From the NCBI GenBank assembly GCA_023055355.1, contig JALJCS010000012.1:12498501-12562500 (forward strand): a DNA stretch of 64,000 bases, written 5' to 3'. Positions 12,601-24,900 of this stretch are shown here, piece after piece. The DNA is from Agelaius tricolor (Eukaryota > Chordata > Aves > Passeriformes > Icteridae). A program made the position numbers and the translations under genes. The notes below the pieces were generated by a model. The model ran no database searches. It was not told where the DNA came from and saw nothing but the letters and a program-made list of their open reading frames with translations. The stretch's first letter is position 1; every line of letters begins with the position of its first letter.

Positions 12601-15600
12601 GGTTCTATTTTTGGTTTTTCTAATTTCACAAAGAAAAATTTGAAATGCCCAGCCATATATCCTGCCATAGAAATGTAATCCTAGGCTTGGCCATTCTCAT
12701 CTTTGGCATCTTGCCACGTTGTGAAGATCACTGATATCTTTAGCTGTATTCCTGAAGTAATTTTTAGCTGAAACACTTTAACAGCTTATTTATTGATTAA
12801 TATTCATTAGAAATAGAAACTGTCCACCTTGTTATTGTTTTACTCAATCTCTCCACTGTAAAGCATTTACAATGGCCTACCATGTAATGCTCAAAGGTAG
12901 AATTTTGTCTAGGAGCCCCATTTTGAAGCAGTAATCTAAGGCAGATTTGTGCTTGATATATGAAGTAATTCTACCTCTGAAAGATCATTAACAGCTGACA
13001 GTTTTAGAAAAGAGAAATGAAGCAATCTCCATATTTTTTATTCTGTCTTTAATGCTTAGCATAAATTTTCTATTTCCACAATGTAATGCATGATAGCTTT
13101 GCCTCAGAAAACAACTGTTCAGTCTTTATTAATGAGCACTTTTATTTAGGCTTAATAAATTTGTCAAAACTGCAATGCATGCTGATGTGATTAGATTGAA
13201 AGTGAATGCTGTGTACCTCCCAGATATGCTGTGTTCTATGATCTTGTTTTATTTCATAGGAAATATGTCCAAAACATAAAACAATGTCATATTTTCTTAT
13301 ACTTCTATGATTTTTCTGTTAAGATTTCACTTAACAGTGATATCAGATACAATTATGAGAGCTGCCAGCTTTTCTCTCTGCTCATGATTTTTGTCCCTGT
13401 CCATTGGGTAGTGATATGTGTTTTAAGTCTCCTGTCTGAGGAGTTACTATATTCTTGCTATATTTATTGCATTCCTCCATCAGTGGTGGTTTCATATGCT
13501 TTATAGGGCCCATTTTCAAAAGTAGCTCTTCATCTCTTCCCTCTGAAATCACTAGAAATTTTACTTTCTTCTCTGAGTCAAGCTAAAGTGAATTCTTTTG
13601 AAAATCCCATTCTGCTTGTCTATACAGGAAAAAAATTGTGCCCTACAAAGATAAAAGCTTTCTCAGAGAAACACTGGCATCTTCCTATCACACTCGGGGA
13701 ATTCTTATTAGCACTTTATTATATGGCTTTGGAGGGCAAAACCGAGTTGCTTTGCTGTCTCTGCCAAACTATCTGAGGCATCCTTGAGCAGCACAGAATA
13801 AATATCCTTAGGGCTTTTGAAGAGATCAGAGTTGCCATGACTGAGATTTGAGGCTGCAGTTTCTGAGCACCTTGGTTCTTGAAGCTCAAATTGTCGTTAT
13901 TTAAAATAAAAGCTTCCTCCCTCTGTGATAACAGCTTTGCTTTGTTGCAATAATGCTGTGGAAGAGTTTATTGAGGAACAATTAAACATTCTTTTTCCCT
14001 GCCCCCTTCTCCCAGCCTCCACTGATTTATAGTTGTAAGCAAGCTCAGGTTTATAGCTCCTACATGATCGAAGGTGAGGAAAACCTTTTAACTAGATTTC
14101 CAACCAAACAGTCCTAACTCCTTCCCCAGAGTCCAAACCATTTATCTTCATTGATAAAAGAAATGTAAACCAGAGAAAAGTACTAAAATTTGTTAAAAAT
14201 CTGTTTGTCTGCTGCCTCAAACTGAAGTGACTTGGCAGTTATAACTTCTCTTAGACACAGGAATGCAGACTGAGACCAAGGACCATGCTGTGATCTGTAG
14301 ATCTTTTTGTGTGAATGAATATATTCCACTATCATGAGGTCAGAAGTAGAGTCAGGCAATGCTGAACTAGAAGTGAAATGAGTTTCTTTTCCTCCCTCTC
14401 CTTGGATTTCATTTGGACAAGGTGAGGGAGAAGAATGCTGTTGTCATGTGCTTTTAGAGGAGCACACTACAGTGGCCTGTGTGGGTTGGGCAGGTTCATC
14501 AGCTGGCAGGTAATCCAGGATGGTGGCACAGTCCAGTGTCTGCTCCTTCAGGAGACCTTGCTGAGATGATTCCCTGTTGCCAGATTGTCCTAAGAGAGGA
14601 AAGGCACAATGCTGATCTGTGTGTGGATTGGCTGCTGCCCTGTCGCTTCATCCCAGTGTTCCCAGATCTGTAAAATGGAGATTTGCTTCAGCTTTTCTCA
14701 GCTCTGGAATTATTTCATAAATGAAAAATTTTTTTTCAACAAATATTTTGTTTCAACTCAAATTGCCTTGGCAATCCCCAAATCCTCTGAATTCAATGTG
14801 TTTCCCAGCTTTTGTGTTCTTGCTGACTTCATCTGATTCAAGAGGGGTGGAGGAGCTGTGAGCCCTGGCTGACAAGGCCAGGAGCCTGCCTGGAGTGCCC
14901 AGGAATCCCAGCTCCCTGCCTGCAGGGCACTCAGCATGGAGGGTGTGCTGGGAGGCCATGGGTGTCCAGTTGTGAGGCATTGCTCCATAAATCTGTGTGC
15001 CTTTCCCTGGAAGGGACTGGGGAGCCATGAAAAGTTCATGACTGATGAGATTTAAGTTACTTGAATGTGCTCCATGAGTATTTTCTGCAGAGCTTTTCTA
15101 CAGAAAATATTTGGTAGCTGGAATTTTTGTGTCATTATTGGCTTTGACAATACTACAATAGAGAAGACCAAGAAATTTAAATTTCCTCACTATTTTAAAA
15201 TGAAATTTTATGTTTTCTAACCACAAGGAAATCAGTGCATTTGTGTTTGTATTTTGAATTTAAACCAAGTCAGGTCTGATTTTCTTGAGCTTAGTTTCAT
15301 GTCAGTGAAATTGATATGGTATTTGTGAACTACATCAGGGACAACAGAAGCCAGCTTTAAATAAGAAAACAATGTTGTTTTCTAAGGAAAGGGGACTTCA
15401 AAGATGCAAAAAAAAGCTGGAGCTTGATAAATGAGGCTTATGTTGTACTGAATTCAAAAGCATTTTGCTGTTTCTGATATGCATGTCATTCCAAGTCCGT
15501 TTTTTCCCCTTGAATCTTAAGACAACGTTGCCACAATAAGGAGAGTGGATCGCCAGACAGTGTGTGGCTGCAGTGGGGTTCATGCTCATAAAACTCTGGA

Positions 15601-16717
15601 TATATCACTAAAAGGCTGATAAATCACTTGAAAGCAGCTCCACCAGCTGTAACCTTGGAACACACTGAATTGTTAATGGCCAAGACTAATTTTAAGCTTC
15701 CACATTTGTAGATGCAAAGCAAAATTTGCTATAATTTCAAGTCCAAATGTTCTATGGGGTGTGATTTAAGAGTACTGTGTGTGCATAAACTGCTTCTGCA
15801 ATGTTTTCCACTGTCTGAGGTAGAACAAAAGAGCACAGACTGGATTTGCCATTTTACATTATCTTCCAGCTTTGCTAAATGCAGGATCCTGTCTCCAGGT
15901 TGGGCCAACCCATCACCACCACCCCCACCAAATTCCACATTTTACTGTTATCCAGAATAAAAACAGAAGCCAGGTTCAGCTTTCAGAAACATGAAATGTA
16001 TTTTCCTGCTTACATACACAACAACAAAACCTATTTGTGATCATTGTGGTATCTGACCCTTGTGGTGTCCTGTCAATTCCTGTTAAATGGAAGGATTTCA
16101 GCCTAGGTACTGTGCACTTTCAGTGTGCATAAGACAGTGTCCTAGGAGATCTGCATTGTGCTTTTCCTGTTGGTAGTAAATAAACAGCATAAGAGCCTCT
16201 CTAGACATAACAATTCTCCAAACTTCAGCTCTTCAGTTTTATTCTTCTCCTTCACTGCTAAGTAAAGATTGGTGAACAGGTTTCCCTGCATATGAAAAGC
16301 TTTGAAATGGCAATATTTTTGTCTGTTTTTTTCCCCATTTTTCTTTAAATTTATTTTATGACATTGAGAGTAGCCAGTCTTTGGTTCTCAATTGTACTTC
16401 AAGGTTTTCCAAGAATACTTGTTTAGTTTTCTTGTGAAGGAACAAAGCAGTTCCTTATGAAAAGACTCTCCTGATTGATTTGTACTGTTTGGCACCTGTA
16501 TGCCATCATAATCAAATGCAAACATGATAGGATAATGCAATGATTAGCTGGAATACAGATGTGAAAAGGTACAGATGCAGTGAAAAGGAAACACTCAATA
16601 AACCTTTAAATGCATTTGATAGTGCAAGTGCAAGGCTGAAGTGGATCAGTTAATTACTGAGCGAATTCAGTACTTGGTCCTGTACAGCAGGTGAAGCTCA
16701 GGAGCAAGGTGTGTGTG

Positions 16718-16732
16718 CTGCTGCTGCTGCTG
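16718..16732 (+). repeat. (CTG)5 microsatellite
   Basis: Five CTG units flanked on both sides by GTGTG. It lies 20 bases upstream of a hairpin with 7-bp arms (TTGTTTC/GAAACAA, 16753-16770). Confidence 0.8.
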
Positions 16733-17639
16733 TGTGCTGAGAGGAGCTGCCATTGTTTCTAAGGAAACAACAATTGCCAGAAATGTTCACATGCATCAAA
16801 TCATCTCTGTATTAAAGTTCATTGCTTTAGACAGAGACTGTCTCTAGAGGCAGAAAGGATGAGAATGGGACACAGATGATCTTGTAGATCCTAAAGAAGT
16901 GTTTATAAACTCTGTTTTACAAGATGTTAGCTTGTATCTGAAGCAAATTCCAAGTTAAGTATGTGCAAATCTTTATTTTGTAGTCTGTCTCAGGCTTTCA
17001 AATCAGGGCACCCAAGATGTTGTGTTGTATGAAGGTGTTCTCCTAACCCCTAAACAGGTGCTTGGATGCTGAGCTCAGGCTGTTCTGTATTGGAATTCAC
17101 TACTGCACAGGGCAAGAGAGTGCCATAATGGCATTAAAAGGAGCATGGATCTTGTCTCAGTGAATTTCTTTACCTACACCTGAAAGGAATAATCTGCTGG
17201 AACAAGCTACCATGATAGATTTCACTGGATGTATTAAACGTGATATATTTGAATGCCATGTGAGATTTAGTATCCAGCTGGACTTGCTTTCATGGGAACT
17301 TTATCTTGGTTATTAGATCTTCTTCAATATTTTTAATTTTAATACCGCCTCCCAATCAATGTTGTATTGTCACAGTTATCTAGGGCATTCAGGGCATTAA
17401 AGATCTGAACCCTGCAAATTACAAGAGAATTTTGTATTTGATAACTTCAATTAGAGTGACTAAATTATGTACATAATTGCTTCATTATATGCAAATATGT
17501 ATTTGTGAAGTAATTATAGTATTCCAGGTAAACAATGAAGGGGGGAGGAATCCACACACCATGAATTTGACTGAAGGCATAATGTAATCTCCCAGACAGA
17601 GGGAGCCATCTTTGAGTTGCTTTCTGTTACATCTGGGGG

Positions 17640-17950
17640 ACAAAATGTCAGTCTGTAGGGGGATAGAATATAAGAAAATAAAGATAGTGTAGAAAGTAAT
17701 CCTACCCCTAAGGAGTTGCAGCTGGGTCAATTATCAGAGATTAGGAACAGGCCTGGCTTTAACAGGCCACAGCTGTAACCAGTGAGAAGAAGGTGCTATA
17801 AAGGAGTGGGGTGGCTGGGTGAGAGGGAACTGGAGTCAGTTGGCTGCTTTGGGAAGAAGAAAGAGTCAGCGTTCTGAGGGACTGCCCATGAGAAACACCA
17901 AGGAGGTATGAAACTTTTGTGATAAGGAGACAGCAGTATGGAGCCTCTGC
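17640..17950 (+). mobile_element. LTR-like promoter block, probable solo endogenous-retrovirus LTR
   Basis: The block holds a compact promoter layout. There is an E-box CAGCTG at 17770-17775, a CCAAT-like 'ccagtgag' just downstream, and a TATA box TATAAA at 17797-17802. A G-rich, purine-rich leader follows ('gtggggtggctgggtgag'). The word 'aacaggcc' occurs twice just upstream. This spacing and composition resemble the U3-R part of avian ERV long terminal repeats. I could not fix TG...CA ends or a target-site duplication, so the limits are approximate. No gag, pol or env-like frame flanks it, which would fit a solo LTR. It could instead be a unique cryptic promoter. Confidence 0.4.
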
Positions 17951-17956
17951 AATGAG

Positions 17957-17982
17957 ATGAGTCTATTTCATGAGTCTATTTT
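17957..17982 (+). repeat. 13-bp tandem pair at the edge of the LTR-like block
   Basis: ATGAGTCTATTTC is followed directly by ATGAGTCTATTTT, at the downstream edge of the LTR-like block. Confidence 0.7.
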
Positions 17983-18710
17983 GCAAATTTTCCTCCATCC
18001 AAAATTAGTCAGCAAGATGGCTACAGGGAGATCACTGAGCCACTCCGATTTTCTGCTTCCTTGCTTTTAAAAGGATTGTTCTCTTGTCTTCTCTGTCCAA
18101 AAAGCCCTGTAATTACCTGGATGCAGTTAATGAGAAACCTGGATTTTGGCAGCTCTATGGTTTTTTAAGAAGAGAAAATTAAAGAATTAGCAGCAACAAT
18201 TTTAAGTATAACACCTTCATTTTGATCCCTCTCAGCATTATGGAAATGAATTTGTTTTGCAATTACCTGTTCTCATGACAGGCTTTGTCACAAGGACTAG
18301 TAAGCTTGATGAAAGCCCCAGGTACTTGCTAGGAAATGTTACTGTGTGCTGACCTGTAGGAATCCTTGGCATCTTTGTTCCCTTTAGCTGGAGTTTCAAT
18401 TCTAGGAAGAACATGTAGCAATAACCTGGCAGGCTGTGGTGAAAAAGTGTCACACCCAAGAGCAAATGATGGAATGTTGGTTTTATGAGGCTTAATTTTT
18501 GTTGTCAGATGAATAAGAAACAAATATAATTTGTGCTGGGCCCTGTGATGAGATCCATGTAATTCTGCCCAAATACAGAGCAAGAAAGGTTGTGGTACTG
18601 GCTGTCACTTCACTGTCATTCCTAGTGTGGGGATTCATTGCTCCAGGCAGAGAGAGGGGGAGTGACTGTGTGGCTGAGAGACAGTTGTGAGAACATGCTC
18701 TGCTTCTTAC

Positions 18711-18764
18711 CTCACCTCCCTTTAGGACCACTGATGGGCCATTACAATATTTGGAGTATCCTGC
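18711..18764 (-). CDS. candidate 54-base symmetric exon, unrecognised
   Basis: The minus strand has a long pyrimidine-rich acceptor ('ctctctcatattcctgcaag') and a strong donor (GAG|GTAAGA). They enclose exactly 18 codons, open in phase 0-0 only: AGYSKYCNGPSVVLKGGE. A symmetric exon with strong sites on both sides is a reasonable candidate cassette exon, but a peptide this short cannot be assigned, and pseudo-exons of this quality are expected in tens of kilobases. Confidence 0.18.
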
Positions 18765-20602
18765 CTTGCAGGAATATGAGAGAGTGAGAGTTAAGAAAGT
18801 TACTGTACAAATAGATGGTGGTAGCTTGGAGGCACCAACTCCTCCTTCTGTCCAGGAGCTCACTAGTGGACAATGCTGCACATTGCTCCAAAAAACTTCT
18901 GGGAGGAGTCTCAAGGAACAAGATTTATATCATCTTCTCATTCTGCTTCTGGCAATATTTGGAGGTGTTTTTATTCCACACAATTAATTGTATTGTAGCC
19001 TACAAACGTCTATTTAAGGAATGCTTTGCTTCTGCCAGGTGTTCAAGGAAGCTGAGCATGTTGACCCAATGTTCCATGGGAGCAGTATGTGGTCAAATAT
19101 TGCAGAAATGCTGAATACTGGGTAGCTTTTGATGGAGAGATTCTAAAAGTCTTTCGTGTCTGTTCTAATACTGACAAAAATTATAATCAGACCACTTTTT
19201 AAAATTGCCACTGCGTTTCCTACTTGGAAAAGCACTTATCTTGCAAAAGCAAATGATTTCTTTACTACTTCAAACTGCAGACCCTTTTGAAATGTAAATT
19301 AGGAAAATGGAGGTCTTGACGTTTGGAAAAGCTCTGATGATTCATTTGTTGTGATGTTCCTCCCTGCTGTGCTCTACTGAAACTCATACTATGGGGCTGC
19401 CTTGCACAGTTCAGCTGCATCAAACGAGGGGGTGCCACGCTGAAAAAATGAAGCTACAGGGATGTGTATGTGCTGCAGTTTATGGAAAAGCCACCTCCAT
19501 CAGCTACAGCAATTAGCTGTTTCTCTTCCCTCTGCTTTTAAGTTACAAATTAATGAGCGTGTCAATGAACCCACCTGTTACAGCAAGAGAACCAAAAGCA
19601 GCTTGGTGTTTGATGACTGCAAATGCAGGAGTAAATGTGCAGGGAAACTTCCTGCCGTATCAGAGAGGAGATAAAGGAAAATGATTGAGATAAAAGAAAA
19701 AGATATCAGCCTTCTGAGCTGACACGTCCATTTCTGTGTAACTCTGAACATGTGGTCATATTGTGTGACTGAGACCACCACTCCTAATGAGCTGACAGGA
19801 CACTGCTAAAAACATGAATCCTATGTTTTTGAACTGTCAGCTGTGGGAATGATTGTTTTCCTAGAAAAAGAGTGGTCCTTTATACTTGACTTTTATAAGT
19901 GAAAATAAGTTAATTTTATGAAACAAAATAATGCTTCTTCCCCCTGATACTGAGTCTGTTGTGGGGCAGGATTGAGTATATTTTTCCTAAATTAAAGAAA
20001 GCCTCTGCACTAAACTGGAAAGTGCAATGTCAGTCTGTGAAAGTTGTGCTGAGGCTTGCAAGTGGCAGCAGATGCTTTTCTGCAGAGATCTATATTTGAA
20101 TGCATCTCTCTCCATACTTGAATGGCACCATTACGATGCACAGCAGGCTGTGAGAGTGGTGTTCAGGCAGGATAAACCTCCCGTCCTTCAGGCACCTTGC
20201 TGTGGATCACACTGCACAAGTTTGTGCTCTTGCTGTTCTTCTGCTGGCTAGGGAAAGTTTGTGCTGATTTGTGGAATGTGTCTAATCTTGCATGACATGG
20301 CTTTGTGATACTGGCATGTGGCAAAATACTGACTTCAAACATTTTGCCTCAGGAGATGATTTCCTTGTTAACAGTGGGTGGAAGAGGCATTTTTGGTTAT
20401 GTCTCCATTAGCATTTGGATGAAAAGAAGACTTTGGTACCTTCTTTAAGATCTAATAACTTTATAACAGCACTCACTGTTTTATCAGGGTATTTTCCTGT
20501 TAGTCGCTCCAGTGTTATTCTGGGTTGATCAGTACATTGAATAATCTTGCAGACTAGACCAGGAAAATTAATAGATGGAGCTGTTAGAGTAAGTGTGGAT
20601 TT

Positions 20603-20761
20603 TCACACAAATTTTCCTCTTTGTGCCTGCACTGATGGTATCTTCTCGATGATCATCCTCAAAGCATCCACCACGCTGAGGGTTGCTAGAACTTTTGTTT
20701 CTTGTTTATGTATGAAGTTTCTTAGGATGGCGTGATGGTGCATTGTCTGCCATGTGACATT
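20603..20761 (-). CDS. candidate terminal exon 'D' or coding relic, unrecognised
   Basis: After a good minus-strand acceptor ('ctcataaatttcttcag') there are 52 open codons ending in TGA. The peptide begins NVTWQTMHHHAILRNFIHKQ and later reads LSVVDALRMIIEKIPSVQ. Three CpG dinucleotides are retained in about 160 bases of an otherwise CpG-poor neighbourhood, which fits selection or recent origin. No usable donor is seen before the stop (only a weak GTGTGA), so it would be a last exon, yet no clear AATAAA follows closely. Alternatives are a conserved noncoding element or a retrocopy fragment. I do not recognise the sequence. Confidence 0.2.
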   Translation of the reverse strand, partial: NVTWQTMHHHAILRNFIHKQETKVLATLSVVDALRMIIEKIPSVQAQRGKFV

Positions 20762-21469
20762 CTGAAGAAATTTATGAGCAGACTTTGTGGCTGCACTTTG
20801 GGTTTCCAAGATCATTTATTAAAGAAGAGTGAGCACACAGGAGAAATGAGCTTTCTTTTGCTTTTACCCTCCAGACCTGATGATACATTAGATCATTACA
20901 GAACAGGTGCTTTTAGTTTAGAGTGTGATATCACCAAAGCACAGCATAGAGAAGACTAATGACTTTGAAATATCTATCACTATTCATTACACTCTGTGAA
21001 ATGATTTTTGGAGGATTTACCATAAATCCGTTAATTTTCAAGATCTCCAAGACCCTGAAGCAATGCTAAATCCTCTAAAACCTTTTCAAATTCAGTGGGT
21101 TTTGGATAATACAAAATGGCTTACTACCTATGACTAGCCCTCTAAGCTCCCTGCTTTTGGTGCAAGGTACACAGCTCAGTTCTATTGATACATTCTCCCA
21201 AAATATCTACTTTAAAAAATATCCATGTGAGTAGTTCAGTTTCTCTCACATTCTTAGTTCTGGTTCATTTTTTTCTTCTAACTAGGTACAATTTTTAATC
21301 ATAAAAACTGTAAGCAACTGAGAGCAGTGCCATTTGCCTTAGCAAAAGAAGAAATTTTCTGTTATTCCCCTACATAAAAAATTAAAAGGGCCTGTCTTAC
21401 TGCACAGAAGAAATTGCTAGAGCTCTGCTTGTGAGCAGACATGCCTGAGACTCTGTTATTCCTGCCTGG

Positions 21470-21930
21470 AATCTGTCCTGACAATTAACACTCAGCATGG
21501 CAGAAACTGCCTGGGACAGAGCTAATGCACTGTGTCATGATTATTGTACTCCTCCGAGCATAAATTGAATGGGGAATGGTTGGTAATTAGCTCAAGCAAA
21601 ATAGACTCTGCACTTGTCTTCTTTTGTCATTAACGTCCGGGCTGATAACAGAAGAATCTCTGGTAATTAGCACAAACCCATGCAAAAGGTCTGACTGCAC
21701 TTCCAGAACCCTTTCACACATGCATTTTTGTTCTAATGAAAACTTGACTTGAGAAAACAATGGGCAATGGTAAGAAAATTGTACATTAATAAGCAATAAT
21801 GATTTTAGAAAGAAATTCAATTTAAAGATCCTTTTTCTTAATGGCCAGGAATAATTAATAAAACAATTATTTAAAGGTCTCTGGATATGCAATGAAATAG
21901 ATGTATGCAAGCAGCCCTCCCCCAACTCTC
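21470..21930. promoter_or_regulatory. candidate conserved noncoding enhancer with homeodomain cores
   Basis: This block contains the near-repeat 'ggtaattagctc'/'ggtaattagcac', with TAATTAG at 21585-21591 and 21664-21670, and TAATTA at 21852-21857. These are homeodomain core sites. CpGs persist near 21557 and 21633. Complex, low-repeat sequence with clustered TAAT cores and retained CpG is typical of developmental enhancers in gene deserts. A minus-strand open frame covers part of it (21587-21925) but lacks a good donor and is probably incidental. Confidence 0.3.
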
Positions 21931-24900
21931 ATGGGCACAGCTGAACAGAGAGCTGGCTTTGAGTTTTGCTAATATTCCATGCTTCCAGCAATAAGATGTG
22001 TGGAATCTGCATTTTGTGCAGTGATTTAGAGGAAGAGCTATCCTTTGAGTGTTGGGGTTTGTTCACTTGATTTTGATTTAAAGAGTGTAGAAAACACCTA
22101 AGGAGATCTGTACGGTCGAATATTTGATTTTTAAAATATATTTTTTTACAAATGTATGTATGTTTTTAATGCTGCCTGAAAAGGAAGTTGTAATTAGGGT
22201 TGTGTTCATTGACTTACAGTTCCACATTAAATGCTTCAAACCCTGAATACTGCGTAGTGTGGCTTTTAAATTCATAACAATCACAATGGTGAGATCCACC
22301 TTCCCATCAGGGTTAGAGGCTCAGCGTTGGAAAGGTGTGGGTGGCTTTCTGCAGATGCAGAGATCTGAGGTGCAGAGCTCTCACTGGTGGTGGATACAGT
22401 TTTTCTGCTCTTTAGCCTACTGTAGTTTGGGGCTTAATGTATGCAGTGTGAAATAATAACTTAAATCAAGTGTTAACAAAGGTAATGGTGTGCTGACAGT
22501 CAAGGGTTTTAAGACACCAGCATGTTCCAGAAGTTTTGGAAGCTGAGGAGCAAGTTAAATCAGCCTTGCTGCTCCTTCAAGGTATATGGCAAGAAATTTA
22601 GCTACATTTTGTTCCTCTGTCTCTTCTCACTAGCAAGGAAGACTCAAGGCAGAGCATGTCTGCATGTGGAGCTGTGAAGAGGAAGATTGTTTTCACACCT
22701 TCACAAGCTGTGAATTAAGCCCTCATAATCCAAGTGCAGTGATGGTATCCCAGAATTTAGTACAGCTAACTCCTCTAACCCTGGAAGGGACAAAGGCTGT
22801 TGACAGGGCTAGGCAGTACCTTTCTCAATAGTTATTTGGTTGTTGTTTATTGATTTTTTTTTTTTACTAACGATCTAGTTAAATTTTACAAAAGTGAGAT
22901 GGTGCAAATTTTAGGAGAAACGTTTTTTCTTTCTGTGCCTCAAAGCTAATCCAGCTTTCTTCTCTCTGGTAACAGTGTTTACACTTTGGATAGCAACAAC
23001 CAATACCAAAACATACCCAGTGTATGTGTACAGGAAATGAAATGCAGCAGTTCCTTATTCTGGCAGCTCTGCTATATTCCTCCTTTTTTTTGGTTGTTGT
23101 TTTTTTTTTATTTCTGGAAGTCCTATCTAAGCACATTTTCCCAGAGAGATCAATAGCTGCTTCATGTGTGTAAACTGATATGTGTGGCTTACAAGAAAGA
23201 TATGATAAAGGAAGACTCTGGGATTGCTTGTATAGACAAATTCATTAAGATAACAGTCTGTTTATCTAATCTTATTGATGTGTTGTAGTTATAGATCACC
23301 TATTACTATAGCAATTCATTTCTGTTTCTATTCAGGTGGTTTTTATCATTAGTTTTGTTCCTGCATAGATGACTCTAAATCACTTCTCTCAAGATTTAGA
23401 GATATTTTAGATTTAAAAGACAAAACCCTTCTGTCAGCTACAATGATAAAGATGAAAATACATAGCTGGAGTATTTTGGCCAATATTATGAGGTCTTCAA
23501 GAGAAGCACTAGAATCAATCAGCAGGATAAAAAAAGACCTTGGGTGATCCTGGTGAAGACTAAATGAAGGACTTGGCAGCTCCAGGGGTGGATCGGGTAG
23601 TGGAGCTGTAACCTGCAGCTGTTGGCTGGTACACTCCAGCTCAGTGAGGGTGGCAAATCACTGGGACCAAGGAGCCCTCTTGGGGCTCCTGTGAGATGGG
23701 TCCAGCATGGCAATTCCCTCTGTGGAGAGGACAGAACTGTCTCTAGGGCTGCTGCTTTGACTGCTCACATTGGCTAAGGATGGCGTGCTCAGGTGTTGTG
23801 CCAGGGCAGAGAGGCCCACGGCTGCTTCATGGGACTCCCCAGCAGCAGCCACAGCTCTTAGAGTCTGCACAAAGTGAAGCTGAGCCTTAAAAGGAGGAGT
23901 GATTTCCCTGGGGAAGGACCTTGCCTGTCCCTGAAGTATCCCTTTCCAAAGCTGCCAGTGTATTTTACATGTGTGAATGAAACACTGTGATAAATGCTGA
24001 GCTGGGGAGAGATGGCATTCCTTGTGTTTAATGCTCTCATTGGCATCACACTCCTTTTAGCTCTAAGTTGTACTCTGAAATGATATTTATTGATGCTTTT
24101 GGAAAGGCAAATTGAGAGAGCTCATGTAGGTATGTGAAGTCTTGTGTGCTTTTTTAGTCCTGCCTTGAAAGGATTCTGTTTGCTGTCCTGTGAATGCCAC
24201 AGGAAGGAGGGACATGGGTGGTGCCAGTGGCAGCTGGGCACTGGGACCCCCACCTGGCTCTGGCAAGTCCCTGCTTTCTTGAAGGTGTAATTCCCTCTGT
24301 GAAAAAATTGTTTCCATCAGGCAAAGATGCACCACAGGTATGGAATTTGGGGCACAGCTTTTAAACTGTGTTAGTCTTGCTTAACCTTGCGCCATTGTGC
24401 AATTTGGACTCTTAGTTGGAAAGCCTTTTTCTTACTGCCTATGAAACTTAATGAAAAAGCTGAGGTCTTAGTTTCTATCTTGAATTTAATGTTCTGTTTA
24501 TACAGTAAGTGCAAACAATAACAGCAAAATATGATGGGTGGTTCCAATGCTTTTAATGTGCAGTTAAAACTTGCATTAAGGAAAATCTGTTTCTACTAAA
24601 TAAGTATGCATACATTGCAGTATGTAGCTCTTCAGCATAAATGTTTTTATAGTTATCAAGTCACTTGCCAAAATTTTATCTGGGTAAATAGCTGGCAGTA
24701 CCAAGAAACCTTCACACCAAACAGGAAAATGCAATGGTTATAGTATTGAAACAAGTAACTTATTCAAGCCTGGATTGCATTTTCACTGCTTAGATGATAC
24801 ATATTTGTGTTGAAACATGCACAAATGTTCAAGAACTTTGAATGGTGATGGAATTTCATAGTATAGCAGAAAATATTTCTCTGTTTAGCATTTTCACAGT

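Larger units (their letters stand above)
2980..17600. other. AT-rich noncoding stretch
   Basis: Apart from the 3.6-kb candidate exon I see nothing gene-like. Minor items are an 8-bp-arm inverted repeat at 5226-5278 (CTCCTGCA/TGCAGGAG), three G-runs at 7095-7111, an 8-bp-arm hairpin at 9936-9963 (AAGGTATT/AATACCTT), an A11 run at 11150-11160 and a moderately GC-rich patch at 14850-15020 without recognisable coding or repeat content. The open frames at 4294-4725 and 5088-5495 look like chance. Confidence 0.5.
17983..21469. other. noncoding stretch with two candidate exons
   Basis: Apart from the minus-strand candidates at 18711-18764 and 20603-20761, this interval holds unassigned AT-rich sequence with no repeats that I can name. 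Confidence 0.45.
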
